Shown: positions 7,554-15,245 of the stretch, piece after piece
How positions within the stretch are numbered: position 1 is the first letter of the stretch
Layout: every line of letters starts with the position of its first letter
Assembly (NCBI GenBank): GCA_004557805.1
Contig: SFFS01000011.1
Coordinates: 1-25,617, forward strand
Source: Clostridiales bacterium
GTDB lineage: Bacteria; Bacillota; Clostridia; Christensenellales; Aristaeellaceae
Direction: 5' to 3'
Length of the DNA stretch: 25,617 nt
Translations under genes and position numbers: made by a program
Notes under the pieces: generated by a model
What the model was told of the DNA's origin: nothing
Seen by the model: the letters and a program-made list of their open reading frames with translations, nothing else
Databases searched by the model: none

Positions 7554-7584
7554 CGAATAAAATCCCGCTCCGGCGGTCATACTG
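7554..7584 (+). promoter_or_regulatory. Candidate sigma-F/sigma-G-type promoter of sigG
   Basis: CGAATA (7554-7559) and CATACTG (7578-7584), 18 bases apart, resemble the TGAATA / CATACTA elements of forespore sigma-F/sigma-G promoters. They lie 43 bases upstream of the sigG ATG. In B. subtilis this gene is read separately from sigE by exactly this class of polymerase, so the position fits. Confidence 0.45.
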
Positions 7585-7626
7585 CATGTGGGCAAGTCCC
7601 GTGATTACACCGCACGGAGGGAAGAA

Positions 7627-8400
7627 ATGCCGATCAACAAGGTTGAAATCTGTGGTGTGGATACCTCATCCCTGCCGGTACTCACGAATGAGCGCATGCG
7701 CGAACTGTTCCCGCTGGTTCACGGCGGCAACCGCGCCGCGCGCGAGGAATTCATCCGCGGCAACCTGCGGCTGGTGCTCAGCGTCATCCAGCGCTTTTCC
7801 AACCGCGGCGAAAACGCCGACGACCTGTTTCAGGTGGGCTGCATCGGCCTGATGAAAGCGCTCGATAACTTCGACGTTACGCAGAACGTCCGCTTCTCCA
7901 CCTATGCCGTGCCGATGATTATCGGAGAAATCCGCCGCTATCTGCGCGACAATAACCCCATCCGCGTCAGCCGTTCGCTGCGGGATACCGCTTATAAGGC
8001 GCTTCGCGCCCGCGAAAGCCTGACCATCCGCACCGGCCGCGAACCGACGATGACCGAGCTCGCCGCCTCGATGGAAATACCGCGCGAAGAGGTCGTTTTC
8101 GCCCTCGAAGCCATTCAGGACCCCGTCTCGCTTTTCGAGCCCGTCATGGGCGAGGGCGGAGACGCCGTATGCGTGATGGATCAGGTGAAGGACGAAAAGG
8201 AATCCGACGCAGCCTGGCTGGAAGGCATCGCGCTGAAAGAAGCCATGAACCGCCTTACCGACCGCGAACGCAAAATCCTCCGCATGCGCTTCTACGAAGG
8301 CCGCACGCAGATGGAGGTCGCGGGCGAAATCGGCATCTCGCAGGCGCAGGTGTCGCGGCTCGAAAAAAACGCGCTCGGACATTTGAGAAAATATGTGTGA
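7627..8400 (+). CDS. sigG: RNA polymerase sporulation sigma-G factor
   Basis: The late forespore sigma factor. The 257-residue protein is very close to B. subtilis sigma-G: it begins with NKVEICGVDTSSLPVL, the anti-sigma-binding N-terminus, and has ENADDLFQVGCIGLMKA and FSTYAVPMIIGEIRRYLRD in region 2, RVSRSLRD in region 3, and EEIGISQAQVSRLEK-like sequence in region 4. The ATG at 7627 is chosen over the upstream in-frame ATG at 7588 because GGAGGGAAG lies just before it and the homology starts there. It is separated from sigE by 505 bases, more than the short gap in B. subtilis. Confidence 0.97.
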   Translation: MPINKVEICGVDTSSLPVLTNERMRELFPLVHGGNRAAREEFIRGNLRLVLSVIQRFSNRGENADDLFQVGCIGLMKALDNFDVTQNVRFSTYAVPMIIGEIRRYLRDNNPIRVSRSLRDTAYKALRARESLTIRTGREPTMTELAASMEIPREEVVFALEAIQDPVSLFEPVMGEGGDAVCVMDQVKDEKESDAAWLEGIALKEAMNRLTDRERKILRMRFYEGRTQMEVAGEIGISQAQVSRLEKNALGHLRKYV

Positions 8401-8412
8401 GGGAGAGGGACG

Positions 8413-8464
8413 CCAGGGGGGAAAACCCCTTCCTTTTGCAAAAGGAAGGGGTTTTCCCCCCTGG
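8413..8464. repeat. Perfect 52-base palindrome (long hairpin element A)
   Basis: Bases 8413-8438 are the exact reverse complement of 8439-8464, with no loop bases at the centre (core CCTTTTG|CAAAAGG, arms ending CCAGGGGGG / CCCCCCTGG). It lies just after the sigG stop in a convergent gap. The same G5-6, A4, CCTTTC-like plan recurs at 17021-17064, 19989-20028 and 25478-25519, so it belongs to a family. As RNA it would form an extremely stable hairpin; as DNA it could form a cruciform. Confidence 0.9.
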
Positions 8465-8491
8465 ACCCCCTTTTCCTCAAGGAAATCATTT

Positions 8492-8520
8492 CGGACGTCC
8501 TCTCGGACGCCCGTTTTTTT
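8492..8520 (+). terminator. Rho-independent terminator after sigG (first copy)
   Basis: CGGACGTCC-TCTC-GGACGCCCG forms a 9-base stem with one mismatch, followed by seven T residues. It is the second hairpin of element A and would stop the sigG transcript. Confidence 0.85.
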
Positions 8521-8613
8521 GCATTTTTTCTCTTTTGTTTTTTATTGCTGTTCCGGCATTTGAAAATGAAATAGGTTTCCCCTGAACCTGCCGTTTTTAC
8601 GCCAAAACCATTT

Positions 8614-8640
8614 CGGGCGTCCTTTCGGACGCCCGTTTTT
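8614..8640 (+). terminator. Rho-independent terminator (second, near-identical copy)
   Basis: CGGGCGTCC-TTTC-GGACGCCCG is a perfect 9-base stem followed by TTTTT. It repeats the terminator 122 bases upstream, including the flanking CATTTCGG. Both copies have their T-tract on the plus strand only, so they back up each other for sigG; I see no equivalent for rodA coming from the other side. Confidence 0.8.
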
Positions 8641-8656
8641 CCCGCATATTCCTTTT

Positions 8657-9880
8657 TTATCTCCGTTTTTTCCTTGGCAGGTTGCCCATCAGCATTCCCT
8701 GATCGACGACGCTCATGCGCTTTTGCGGTTTTCGCAGGGTGATGTTCAGCACCAGCCCCAGTCCGCACATGTTGGCGATCAGGTTGGAGCCTCCATAGCT
8801 CAGGAACGGCAACGGAATGCCCATCACGGGCGCAACGCCGATGGTCATGGCGATGTTGTAAAAGGCATGGAAGAAGATCATCATCATAAATCCGACGATC
8901 ACAAGTCGCGCAAACTTATCATACGTGTTCATCGCCAGCGAGAGCAGGCGGAAGATCATCAGCAGATAAAGGATCATCACGATCGAGCAGCCGACAAATC
9001 CCATCGTCTCCCCGATCGATGAAAAGATAAAGTCCGTATGATCCTGCGGCACGTAATCCAGCGCGGAATAGGTTCCGTCCTTGAAAAGCCCCACGCCGTA
9101 CAGGCCTCCGTTGCCGATGGCGGTCTTGGAGTTGGTGGCCTGATAGATCGCGTCGGCGCTGGCCATTTCAGGATTGAAAAAGCCGAGCAACCGGTCGTAG
9201 CGGTAGGAGCCGCTCGCGCGCCAGTAAATGACGACGGGAACCAGCGCCGACACGCCCGCAAGAACGATGCCTGCAATCAGCCTGAATCTCACGCCGCTCA
9301 TGATCATCATCGCGCCGTAAATGGCGATAAACACCATGACCGTGCCCAGTTCACCCTGCGCGAAAATGAGCAGCAGCGGCAGGCCCATGATAATGGCCAT
9401 CGCCAGAAAATCGCGCGCGTTCTGCACCGGATTTTCCTTGCGCGAGAAAAAGTTTGCCACATGCAGAATGGCCGCCAGCTTTGCGAACTCGCTCGGCTGG
9501 AGCATGTAGCCGGAAAAGAGCGAAAACCATCCCGTCACGCCCGACGTGGTCGCGCCCATCACCAGCACCATGCCCAGAATCCCCAGCGAAGCCAGATAGG
9601 CCAGCCAGGAAAACTTCTGGAACGCGGCGTATGGGATCGCAATCATGAACGCGATGACGATTGGGCTGATGAGCAGGAACATGCCCTGCCGCTTTCCATA
9701 ATACGAACTGGTGATCCGCGCGAGGATCGTATCGACCGCCACGGTTTCACCGGTATATTTATAGGTCGCCACAGTAATGGCGAAAACGCCGAAAATAGCC
9801 AGCAGGTAGGCGATAATCACCAGCGGCAGATCGAAATGCTGCCGCGCCCTGCGGTTAACTACCAGAGGGGTTCCTGTCAT
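8657..9880 (-). CDS. rodA: SEDS-family peptidoglycan glycosyltransferase RodA
   Basis: This integral membrane enzyme polymerises lipid II glycan strands for side-wall elongation with its class B PBP partner. The 407-residue protein has about ten membrane segments. It shows the SEDS hallmarks GWFSLFSGYMLQPSEFAKLA (with the QPSEFAK motif), AQGELGTVMVF (the acidic/GTVMV segment), the extracellular AIGNGGLYGVGLFKDGTYS loop, DFIFSSIGETMGFVG and the C-terminal GIPLPFLSYGGSNL. The ATG overlaps the minD stop (ATGA, 9877-9880), with AAAGGAGG upstream. It is RodA rather than FtsW because it ends the mre operon with PBP2; FtsW-type activity cannot be excluded from sequence alone. Confidence 0.93.
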   Translation of the reverse strand: MTGTPLVVNRRARQHFDLPLVIIAYLLAIFGVFAITVATYKYTGETVAVDTILARITSSYYGKRQGMFLLISPIVIAFMIAIPYAAFQKFSWLAYLASLGILGMVLVMGATTSGVTGWFSLFSGYMLQPSEFAKLAAILHVANFFSRKENPVQNARDFLAMAIIMGLPLLLIFAQGELGTVMVFIAIYGAMMIMSGVRFRLIAGIVLAGVSALVPVVIYWRASGSYRYDRLLGFFNPEMASADAIYQATNSKTAIGNGGLYGVGLFKDGTYSALDYVPQDHTDFIFSSIGETMGFVGCSIVMILYLLMIFRLLSLAMNTYDKFARLVIVGFMMMIFFHAFYNIAMTIGVAPVMGIPLPFLSYGGSNLIANMCGLGLVLNITLRKPQKRMSVVDQGMLMGNLPRKKRR

Positions 9881-10659
9881 GCTTTCCTCCTTTTCCAGAA
9901 TGGCCGCTTCTTCTCAGGCTCCGGGTTCCAGTTCCACAGCTTCGCTTTCGGGTCCTCCAGGCGCGAAAGCAGGTTTTCAACGCCCTTTGCGGCGGGGAAA
10001 TCGCCGCAGACGGGCTGCTTTTTTAATCCGGCGCGAAGCGCCTGTTCATCCTCGGGCACCACGCCCAGCAGATACATGTCCAGCACCTGCGCGCAGGTTT
10101 CAGGCGTATATTGCAGCCCTTCCTTCACCAGCGCCGCGTCGATACGGTTCACGCACAGCATGGGCGTCTGTCCGCCAAGCCGCTGCCACAGACCCGCCGC
10201 GCGCTCGGCGCAGCGGATCGACGCGTCGTCCGGCGTCGTCACGGCGACGGCTTCTCCGTCCAGCCGCGCAGCCGCGGTAAATCCCCGCCCGATGCCGCCC
10301 GCGGCATCGATCAGAACACAATCGAATTCGTCGCGCAGATGCGAGACAATTTTGCCAAGCCTTCTTTCGTCCAGCGCCTCGGTGTCGCACACCTGGCGCG
10401 CGGCCAGCAGGCACAGGCCGTCCTCGCCCCTGCAAAGCACCTGCTTCAGGCCGCACACGCCCTCCAGCACGTCGCCCAGATCGAACGCCGCGCGGCTTTC
10501 CAGCCCCAGCGCCATATCCAGCCCGCGCATTCCGGTGTTCAGATCGACCAGCGCCGCGCGCTGTCCTCTGCGTACGAGCAGCGTGCCCAGCGAGGCCGTA
10601 AGCATCGTTCTTCCCACGCCGCCCTTGCCCGAGAGCAGCGTCACCAGCCGCCCGCTCAT
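9877..10659 (-). CDS. minD: MinD-like ParA/Mrp-family ATPase with degraded active site
   Basis: A 260-residue MinD-type protein by position (between PBP2 and rodA, where clostridia carry minCDE) and by fold: SGKGGVGRTMLTASLG (10-25), VDLNTGMRGLDMALGLE (38-54), DCVLIDAAGGIG (113-124), VNRID, and a basic C-terminal tail with RPFWKRRK that could act as the membrane-binding helix. MinD ATPases normally have KGGVGKT, DxDxGLRNLD and DSPAGIE. Here the P-loop lysine is Arg17 (the signature lysine, Lys12, is kept), the catalytic aspartate position is Asn41, and switch II is DAAGGIG. ATP hydrolysis is therefore doubtful. minC and minE are absent from the operon. It could be a structural or regulatory relic, or have a different nucleotide cycle. 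Both ends overlap their neighbours by four bases. Confidence 0.8.
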   Translation of the reverse strand: MSGRLVTLLSGKGGVGRTMLTASLGTLLVRRGQRAALVDLNTGMRGLDMALGLESRAAFDLGDVLEGVCGLKQVLCRGEDGLCLLAARQVCDTEALDERRLGKIVSHLRDEFDCVLIDAAGGIGRGFTAAARLDGEAVAVTTPDDASIRCAERAAGLWQRLGGQTPMLCVNRIDAALVKEGLQYTPETCAQVLDMYLLGVVPEDEQALRAGLKKQPVCGDFPAAKGVENLLSRLEDPKAKLWNWNPEPEKKRPFWKRRKA

Positions 10660-13184
10660 TGCGCCAGCGCGTTGGGCGCAGGCAGCACAACCGCCTCGTC
10701 GTTCACGCGCGAGGAGAAATAGTATTCCATCACCGTGCGGGCCGCTTCGGCAGAACGCGCGCCGGAGAAACCATACGGCATATACACGACCACCGCGATT
10801 TCCGGCTCGTCCTTGGGATAGAAGCAGACGAACCAGGAGTTATTTTCCACGTCGAGATCGCTCGTTTCGGCCGTTCCCGTTTTACCGCAGAGCAGGCTCT
10901 TATCGAGCGCGCCGTTCTCTCCGGTCCATTTGGAGAAGTAATCGCCCGCAGTACCGCCTTCGTCAACCACGCCCGCCATACCTTCCTTGATAGCGGAAAT
11001 GTACGGCGCGACTTCTTCGGACAGGTCGTTGACGATAACCGGCTCGTCGAACTTGTTGATCACGTTGCCTTCCGGGTCGATGATGCTGTCGATCAGCTGC
11101 ACGTCGCAGACGTAACCGCCGTTGGCGATGGCCACGATATAGCGCGCCATGGCGATAGGCGTCGTGGTGGTGATCGACTGGCCGATGGCGGTCATGATGG
11201 TGTAGCTGCCGCCCCATTTGATTTCGTTCAGGTAGGTGAACAGATCGCCCACGACTTCCTGCTTGTAAACCAGTTCCATCGACATGCCCAGCTCTTCCAT
11301 CAGGATCGGGCGGATGGCCTGCGTCCAGCCGGTACCTTTATCGCCCTGCGCGGTGGTGAGCGCCATGTCCATCAGCGCCTTGCAGCACTTGTCCAGACGT
11401 TCGTCGGAGTATTCGTAGCCATATTTCTCGCCGATTTTCACCAGGTGCTTTTTGATCGCCGTCTTGATCTGCACGGGATACCACGTATCCTGATCCTTGC
11501 CGGTGATGGGCCGGTTCGGATCGTACAGCGAGGTCTGGCTGCCTACGACGCTCGTAACCTCGCCAGGCAGATCGATGTTCGTCTTGGTGGTCAGCCCCAG
11601 CTTTTCCGCGAAGCGGTAGAGCCGTTCGCCGTCCGCGCCCAGGCGGCTGCCGAGCGTATAGAAGAAATAGTTGCAGCTGTTCTTCAGGCCTTCCACGACC
11701 GTCTGGTTGAAATGCCGCGAACGAAGATTGATGTTGATCCAGCATTTCGGCGGGTTCGTCGAATCGTACAGATCGAACCAGCCGCCGTCGTCAATCGTAT
11801 CGGCGAGAGTGAGCTCTCCCTCCGTCAGCGCGGCCAGCGCGGTGCACATTTTGAAAACCGAGCCGGGCGTATCCGCGGCGGAAATGGCGTTGTTATAGAG
11901 CGGATGACGCGGGTCGTTCAGCTGCCGCTCGCGCTGCTCCGGCGTCATGCCGATGACGAACAGGTTCGGATCGTAGTTCGGATAGCTTGCCATCGCCTTC
12001 ACACGGCAGTTCATGTCCAGCACCACAATCGCGCCGTTCTGCGCCAGCTTGATGCTCTGATCCTTCGCCTGATATCCCATCAGAGCTTCCTTGTTATCCT
12101 CGAGCCACTTATCGTCCTGCAATTTCTTTTGTTCCTCGAAATCGCGGGTTTTGTTGATCAGGTCGGCCAGCGCCTGTTCCGTCACGGCCTGCAGGCCGGA
12201 ATCGATCGTCAGCTTGACGGTGTTGCCGTCGCGCGCATCCTGATGTGACAGCGTGCGGATCTGGTTGCCCGAACGGTCGATTTCAACGATGGAATACCCC
12301 TGCCGGTCGGACGAGTTCGGCGTAAGCCGCTCCTCCATCGAAGCCTCCACGCCGTCCAGACCGATGATATCCGAGCGCTTGTAACCCTTGGCGACATATT
12401 TCTGAATCTGCGCTTCCGTCTGCATCTTGCCGGTATAGCCCAGAATATGGCACGCAAGCGTGCCCTTGGGGTATACGCGCTGATTCTCTACCGCCACGGA
12501 AATGCCGTCCAGCGTAATCAGGCGCGTTTCAATCTTGATGACGGACGCCCAGCTGACGTCCTCTGCGATGACGATCGGCACGGAGTTAAACGCGTTCATC
12601 TGCATTTCCTGCCAGACGGAAAGCACCTGCAGCTTGTCGTCCAGCGTCAGTTTCTCGCTCTCGGGAAAATCCGCGTCGATTTCATCGATCATGTAGTTAT
12701 AGCACAGGGTGCTGTAAATGTCGTTCACGTCCGTGTTTTTCACATAGAAGTTGGAACGGAACATCTTCTCGCGCGAAGCCGCGACGGTTTCGCTCGTGGT
12801 GTTCGTATCGAAATACCACGTGCCGTCCTCGGCGGGCTTGAGATAGAAATCGAACTTGACCTCGACCCCGTCCTCCTTAAGAATCTGGATCACTTCCCAG
12901 ATCGCCTTGGAATACGCGCCGTTCTGCGCGCGCTTGCTCGAGGGCTCGCGGTAAAACTGGATGTTGTATATCTTTTTATCATAGCCCAGCAGCGCGCCGT
13001 TCACATCGAGAATCTGGCCGCGCGAGCCGCGCTCGTAAATGGTTTTCGTCATCATGGAGGCTGCGGCCTCGCCGTAATCGTCCGCACCGCGAATCTGCAG
13101 ATTCGCAAGCGACGTAAACAGCAGCGCAAAACTCATACATACCACCATTCCAATACAAAGCAGTTTAATCCTTTCCTTCTTCAC
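10656..13184 (-). CDS. mrdA: Penicillin-binding protein 2 (class B transpeptidase for elongation)
   Basis: This membrane-anchored DD-transpeptidase cross-links peptidoglycan alongside RodA. From the GTG at 13184 it has 842 residues: a short basic N-terminus, one membrane anchor (about 7-30), the PBP dimer domain including RGQILDVNG and IIGLDGVEASMEERL, then the transpeptidase domain with S442-V-F-K445 in TPGSVFK, S503-C-N505 and K768-T-G770 in CGKTGTAE. GTG is preferred over the in-frame ATG at 13220 because GAGGAGGGAAGG lies just upstream of it and the ATG has no ribosome site; mreD is overlapped by 20 bases. About 265 residues separate SxN and KTG, roughly 100 more than in E. coli PBP2; the extra segment (near residues 550-650) is charged and Lys/Tyr-rich. 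Confidence 0.93.
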   Translation of the reverse strand: MKKERIKLLCIGMVVCMSFALLFTSLANLQIRGADDYGEAAASMMTKTIYERGSRGQILDVNGALLGYDKKIYNIQFYREPSSKRAQNGAYSKAIWEVIQILKEDGVEVKFDFYLKPAEDGTWYFDTNTTSETVAASREKMFRSNFYVKNTDVNDIYSTLCYNYMIDEIDADFPESEKLTLDDKLQVLSVWQEMQMNAFNSVPIVIAEDVSWASVIKIETRLITLDGISVAVENQRVYPKGTLACHILGYTGKMQTEAQIQKYVAKGYKRSDIIGLDGVEASMEERLTPNSSDRQGYSIVEIDRSGNQIRTLSHQDARDGNTVKLTIDSGLQAVTEQALADLINKTRDFEEQKKLQDDKWLEDNKEALMGYQAKDQSIKLAQNGAIVVLDMNCRVKAMASYPNYDPNLFVIGMTPEQRERQLNDPRHPLYNNAISAADTPGSVFKMCTALAALTEGELTLADTIDDGGWFDLYDSTNPPKCWININLRSRHFNQTVVEGLKNSCNYFFYTLGSRLGADGERLYRFAEKLGLTTKTNIDLPGEVTSVVGSQTSLYDPNRPITGKDQDTWYPVQIKTAIKKHLVKIGEKYGYEYSDERLDKCCKALMDMALTTAQGDKGTGWTQAIRPILMEELGMSMELVYKQEVVGDLFTYLNEIKWGGSYTIMTAIGQSITTTTPIAMARYIVAIANGGYVCDVQLIDSIIDPEGNVINKFDEPVIVNDLSEEVAPYISAIKEGMAGVVDEGGTAGDYFSKWTGENGALDKSLLCGKTGTAETSDLDVENNSWFVCFYPKDEPEIAVVVYMPYGFSGARSAEAARTVMEYYFSSRVNDEAVVLPAPNALAQ

Positions 13185-14022
13185 CGTTCCTTCCCTCCTC
13201 CCGCTGCGCCGTTTCGGCATGGTTTACGGGGTCATTCGTTTCAGGCGGCTCCGCCGCCCTGTTTTCATCGTCCTGCGCCGGTTCGTCCGCCGTTTCCGGC
13301 TCGTCCTCGCGCGCAAGCCGCCATCCCTCGGGAATGCCGGTCTCCTCGCGCAGCGCGTCCTCCGGAGCTTCTTCCTTTTCCGCTTCCGGCCGCGCCATGA
13401 GTTCGCTCATGAACGAATCCTGCTTCTTTTTGCGTTTTTTCTTCTTTTTCTCCTTCGCTTCCTCCGCCTCGTAGGCGAGGCGTTCGGCCTTTCGCTCGGC
13501 GCGCGTTTTCGGTTTATGCAGCATCCACCAACGGATCAGCGGCTGCAGGATAAACGCCAGCAGCCCCGCCTCCGCGGCGGTAAAAATCGCGCGGAAAAAG
13601 TGAATATACCCCAGCGAAACGCCGTTGAGGAAGAAATAGATGAGATACAACCCTTCCTTGAGCAGCACCAGCGCCAGCACGGCCGCCTTCGGCGCAAAGC
13701 GCCGGATCAGCTGTTCCCGGCCGCGGTTGCCGGGCAGCGAAAGCGCGTCCGTTCTGCGGACGATCACCGCGCCGGCCACGCCCGCGCCCACGCAGAATAC
13801 CGTGGAAAAAACGGGAATATTCCCGCCCAGCGCCTCCATGATGAACGCGGCCGCAAGCCCTGAGCACACCCCGCCGTACATCCCCAGAACACTTCCGAGG
13901 AAGAACAGCGTCACCGTCATCAGATCAATCTGCGCGCCGCGCACCTTCAGATACGTCAGCACCGTCGATTGCAGCAGATAGGCCAGCAGGATGGCCGCGC
14001 CCGCGCGCAACGCCTTGCGCAT
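13165..14022 (-). CDS. mreD: Rod-shape-determining protein MreD with long charged tail
   Basis: MreD is a small membrane protein of the elongasome, linking MreC with the PBP2-RodA enzymes. Residues 1-170 carry about five membrane segments in the usual MreD pattern (LLQSTVL near the start, IDLMTVTLFFLGSVLGMYGG). Typical MreD proteins end there, at about 160-180 residues. This one continues for about 115 residues with a tail of Lys, Glu, Arg and Pro, including a nine-residue run of only Lys and Arg around residue 192-200. The tail is predicted cytoplasmic and disordered. The ATG shares one base with the mreC stop (TGATG). Identification relies on membrane pattern and position. Confidence 0.88.
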   Translation of the reverse strand: MRKALRAGAAILLAYLLQSTVLTYLKVRGAQIDLMTVTLFFLGSVLGMYGGVCSGLAAAFIMEALGGNIPVFSTVFCVGAGVAGAVIVRRTDALSLPGNRGREQLIRRFAPKAAVLALVLLKEGLYLIYFFLNGVSLGYIHFFRAIFTAAEAGLLAFILQPLIRWWMLHKPKTRAERKAERLAYEAEEAKEKKKKKRKKKQDSFMSELMARPEAEKEEAPEDALREETGIPEGWRLAREDEPETADEPAQDDENRAAEPPETNDPVNHAETAQREEGRNGEEGKD

Positions 14023-15227
14023 CAGTTATTGCCCTCCCCCTGAAGATCCTCCTGCAGCCACTGCGCCACTTCCGGATCGACCGTCGGCGTATCGTCCGGC
14101 GGCACGGTGTAGAACGCCATGTCGCCGTAATCGCCCTCATACATCTGCGTCATGCTGGCCTCTCCGGGCGGCGTCGTGTTTTCCGGTTCCACGCCGTCAT
14201 AGTTGCGCGTGGCGCGCGGCGGCGGCGTGATCGCGCCGAGGTTCGGATCGTTAACCTGCTTGCCCACCACGGGCGAAGGCCGCGGCGTATCCAGCTCCAC
14301 CGGCACATAGCTGAGCTGCCCGTCGTCCGCGTCGGGCATATCCTCCGGCGCGGCCTCGTAAATGAGCACCAGCACTTCTTCTATGTGCATGAAGTCGACG
14401 TATGGCTCGATAACAACGTAATGCTTGTTTTCATCCATGTAGCGCGTGCTCTCGCGGATGACGCCGATTTTCAGACCCTTCGGGAACGACAGGCCCACGC
14501 CGCTGGTGACGACCGTATCGCCCGGCCGCGGCACCAGATCGACCGGCAGATAATACATGCGGCAGGCCGCTTCTTCTTCAATGCCAAGCGTTCCCTTGAC
14601 GATGCCCTGATCGCGCGAGGATTCAATCAGCGCGGCTACCGACGCGCGGCTGTCCACGATGGAAATAACCTCGCTGGACGTATCGTACACCTTGTAAATA
14701 TAGCCGATCAGGCCGTCCGCGTTGATGACGGCCATGTTCTGCTTGATGCCGTTGCGCGAACCCTTATCGATGGTGAACATCTGGAACCAGCTGCTCGTCT
14801 CCTTGCCGGTTACCTGCGCCATGATGGGGTTCATGGTGCGATATTCGTCGTAAACGTTCAGCAGATTGCGCAGGCGCTGGTTTTCCTCCTCCAGCTCGTC
14901 GTTGAGCAGGGATTTATAGACCAGCTCGTCATTCTCCGCGCGCAGCTTGTTATATTCGATTTCAATCGTCTTGCGCAGCTTGAACGAAGCCAGCTGATTG
15001 CTGACATAGTTCGTCGTCCACGCAAAGGCGCTCTGGAAAGGCTTGACCACGGCGGAAATCACGCGCGAGGGCATTCCTACGATGTTTTTCGGAATGAACT
15101 CCTGATTGGGCAGCACGTTCTCCACCAGCACCAGGCCCACGCAGCCGATGAGGATCGTAATGCCGACCACCATCGCCATAATTTTCAGAGCGTTTCCCCT
15201 AACTTTTCTCTTTTTGTTTTTGCGCAT
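14022..15227 (-). CDS. mreC: Rod-shape-determining protein MreC
   Basis: MreC is a bitopic protein that activates PBP2-RodA from outside the membrane. It has 401 residues: a basic N-terminus (MRKNKKRKVR), one membrane segment (13-36), a coiled coil (about 85-123), and the double beta-barrel domain with WFQMFTIDKGSRNGI, GLIGYIYKV, and VVTSGVGLSFPKGLKIGVI. From residue 292 an acidic, proline- and threonine-rich tail of about 110 residues has no counterpart in well-studied MreC proteins and should lie outside the cell. The AGGAG-type site overlaps the end of the mreB-mreC gap (18 bases). Confidence 0.95.
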   Translation of the reverse strand: MRKNKKRKVRGNALKIMAMVVGITILIGCVGLVLVENVLPNQEFIPKNIVGMPSRVISAVVKPFQSAFAWTTNYVSNQLASFKLRKTIEIEYNKLRAENDELVYKSLLNDELEEENQRLRNLLNVYDEYRTMNPIMAQVTGKETSSWFQMFTIDKGSRNGIKQNMAVINADGLIGYIYKVYDTSSEVISIVDSRASVAALIESSRDQGIVKGTLGIEEEAACRMYYLPVDLVPRPGDTVVTSGVGLSFPKGLKIGVIRESTRYMDENKHYVVIEPYVDFMHIEEVLVLIYEAAPEDMPDADDGQLSYVPVELDTPRPSPVVGKQVNDPNLGAITPPPRATRNYDGVEPENTTPPGEASMTQMYEGDYGDMAFYTVPPDDTPTVDPEVAQWLQEDLQGEGNN

Positions 15228-15245
15228 CTTTCTCCTCCGCGCGGG

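Noticed and set aside
7159..7560. 133-residue plus-strand frame in the sigE-sigG gap
   Set aside because: It spans hairpins, overlaps rival frames on both strands, and resembles no family; treated as non-coding.
9038..10990. 650-residue plus-strand open frame
   Set aside because: It is antisense to rodA, minD and the end of mrdA; low-complexity Arg/Ser/Pro sequence and no ribosome site.
13185..13220. Upstream ATG start for mrdA
   Set aside because: No ribosome site before it and deeper overlap with mreD; the GTG at 13184 has a strong one.
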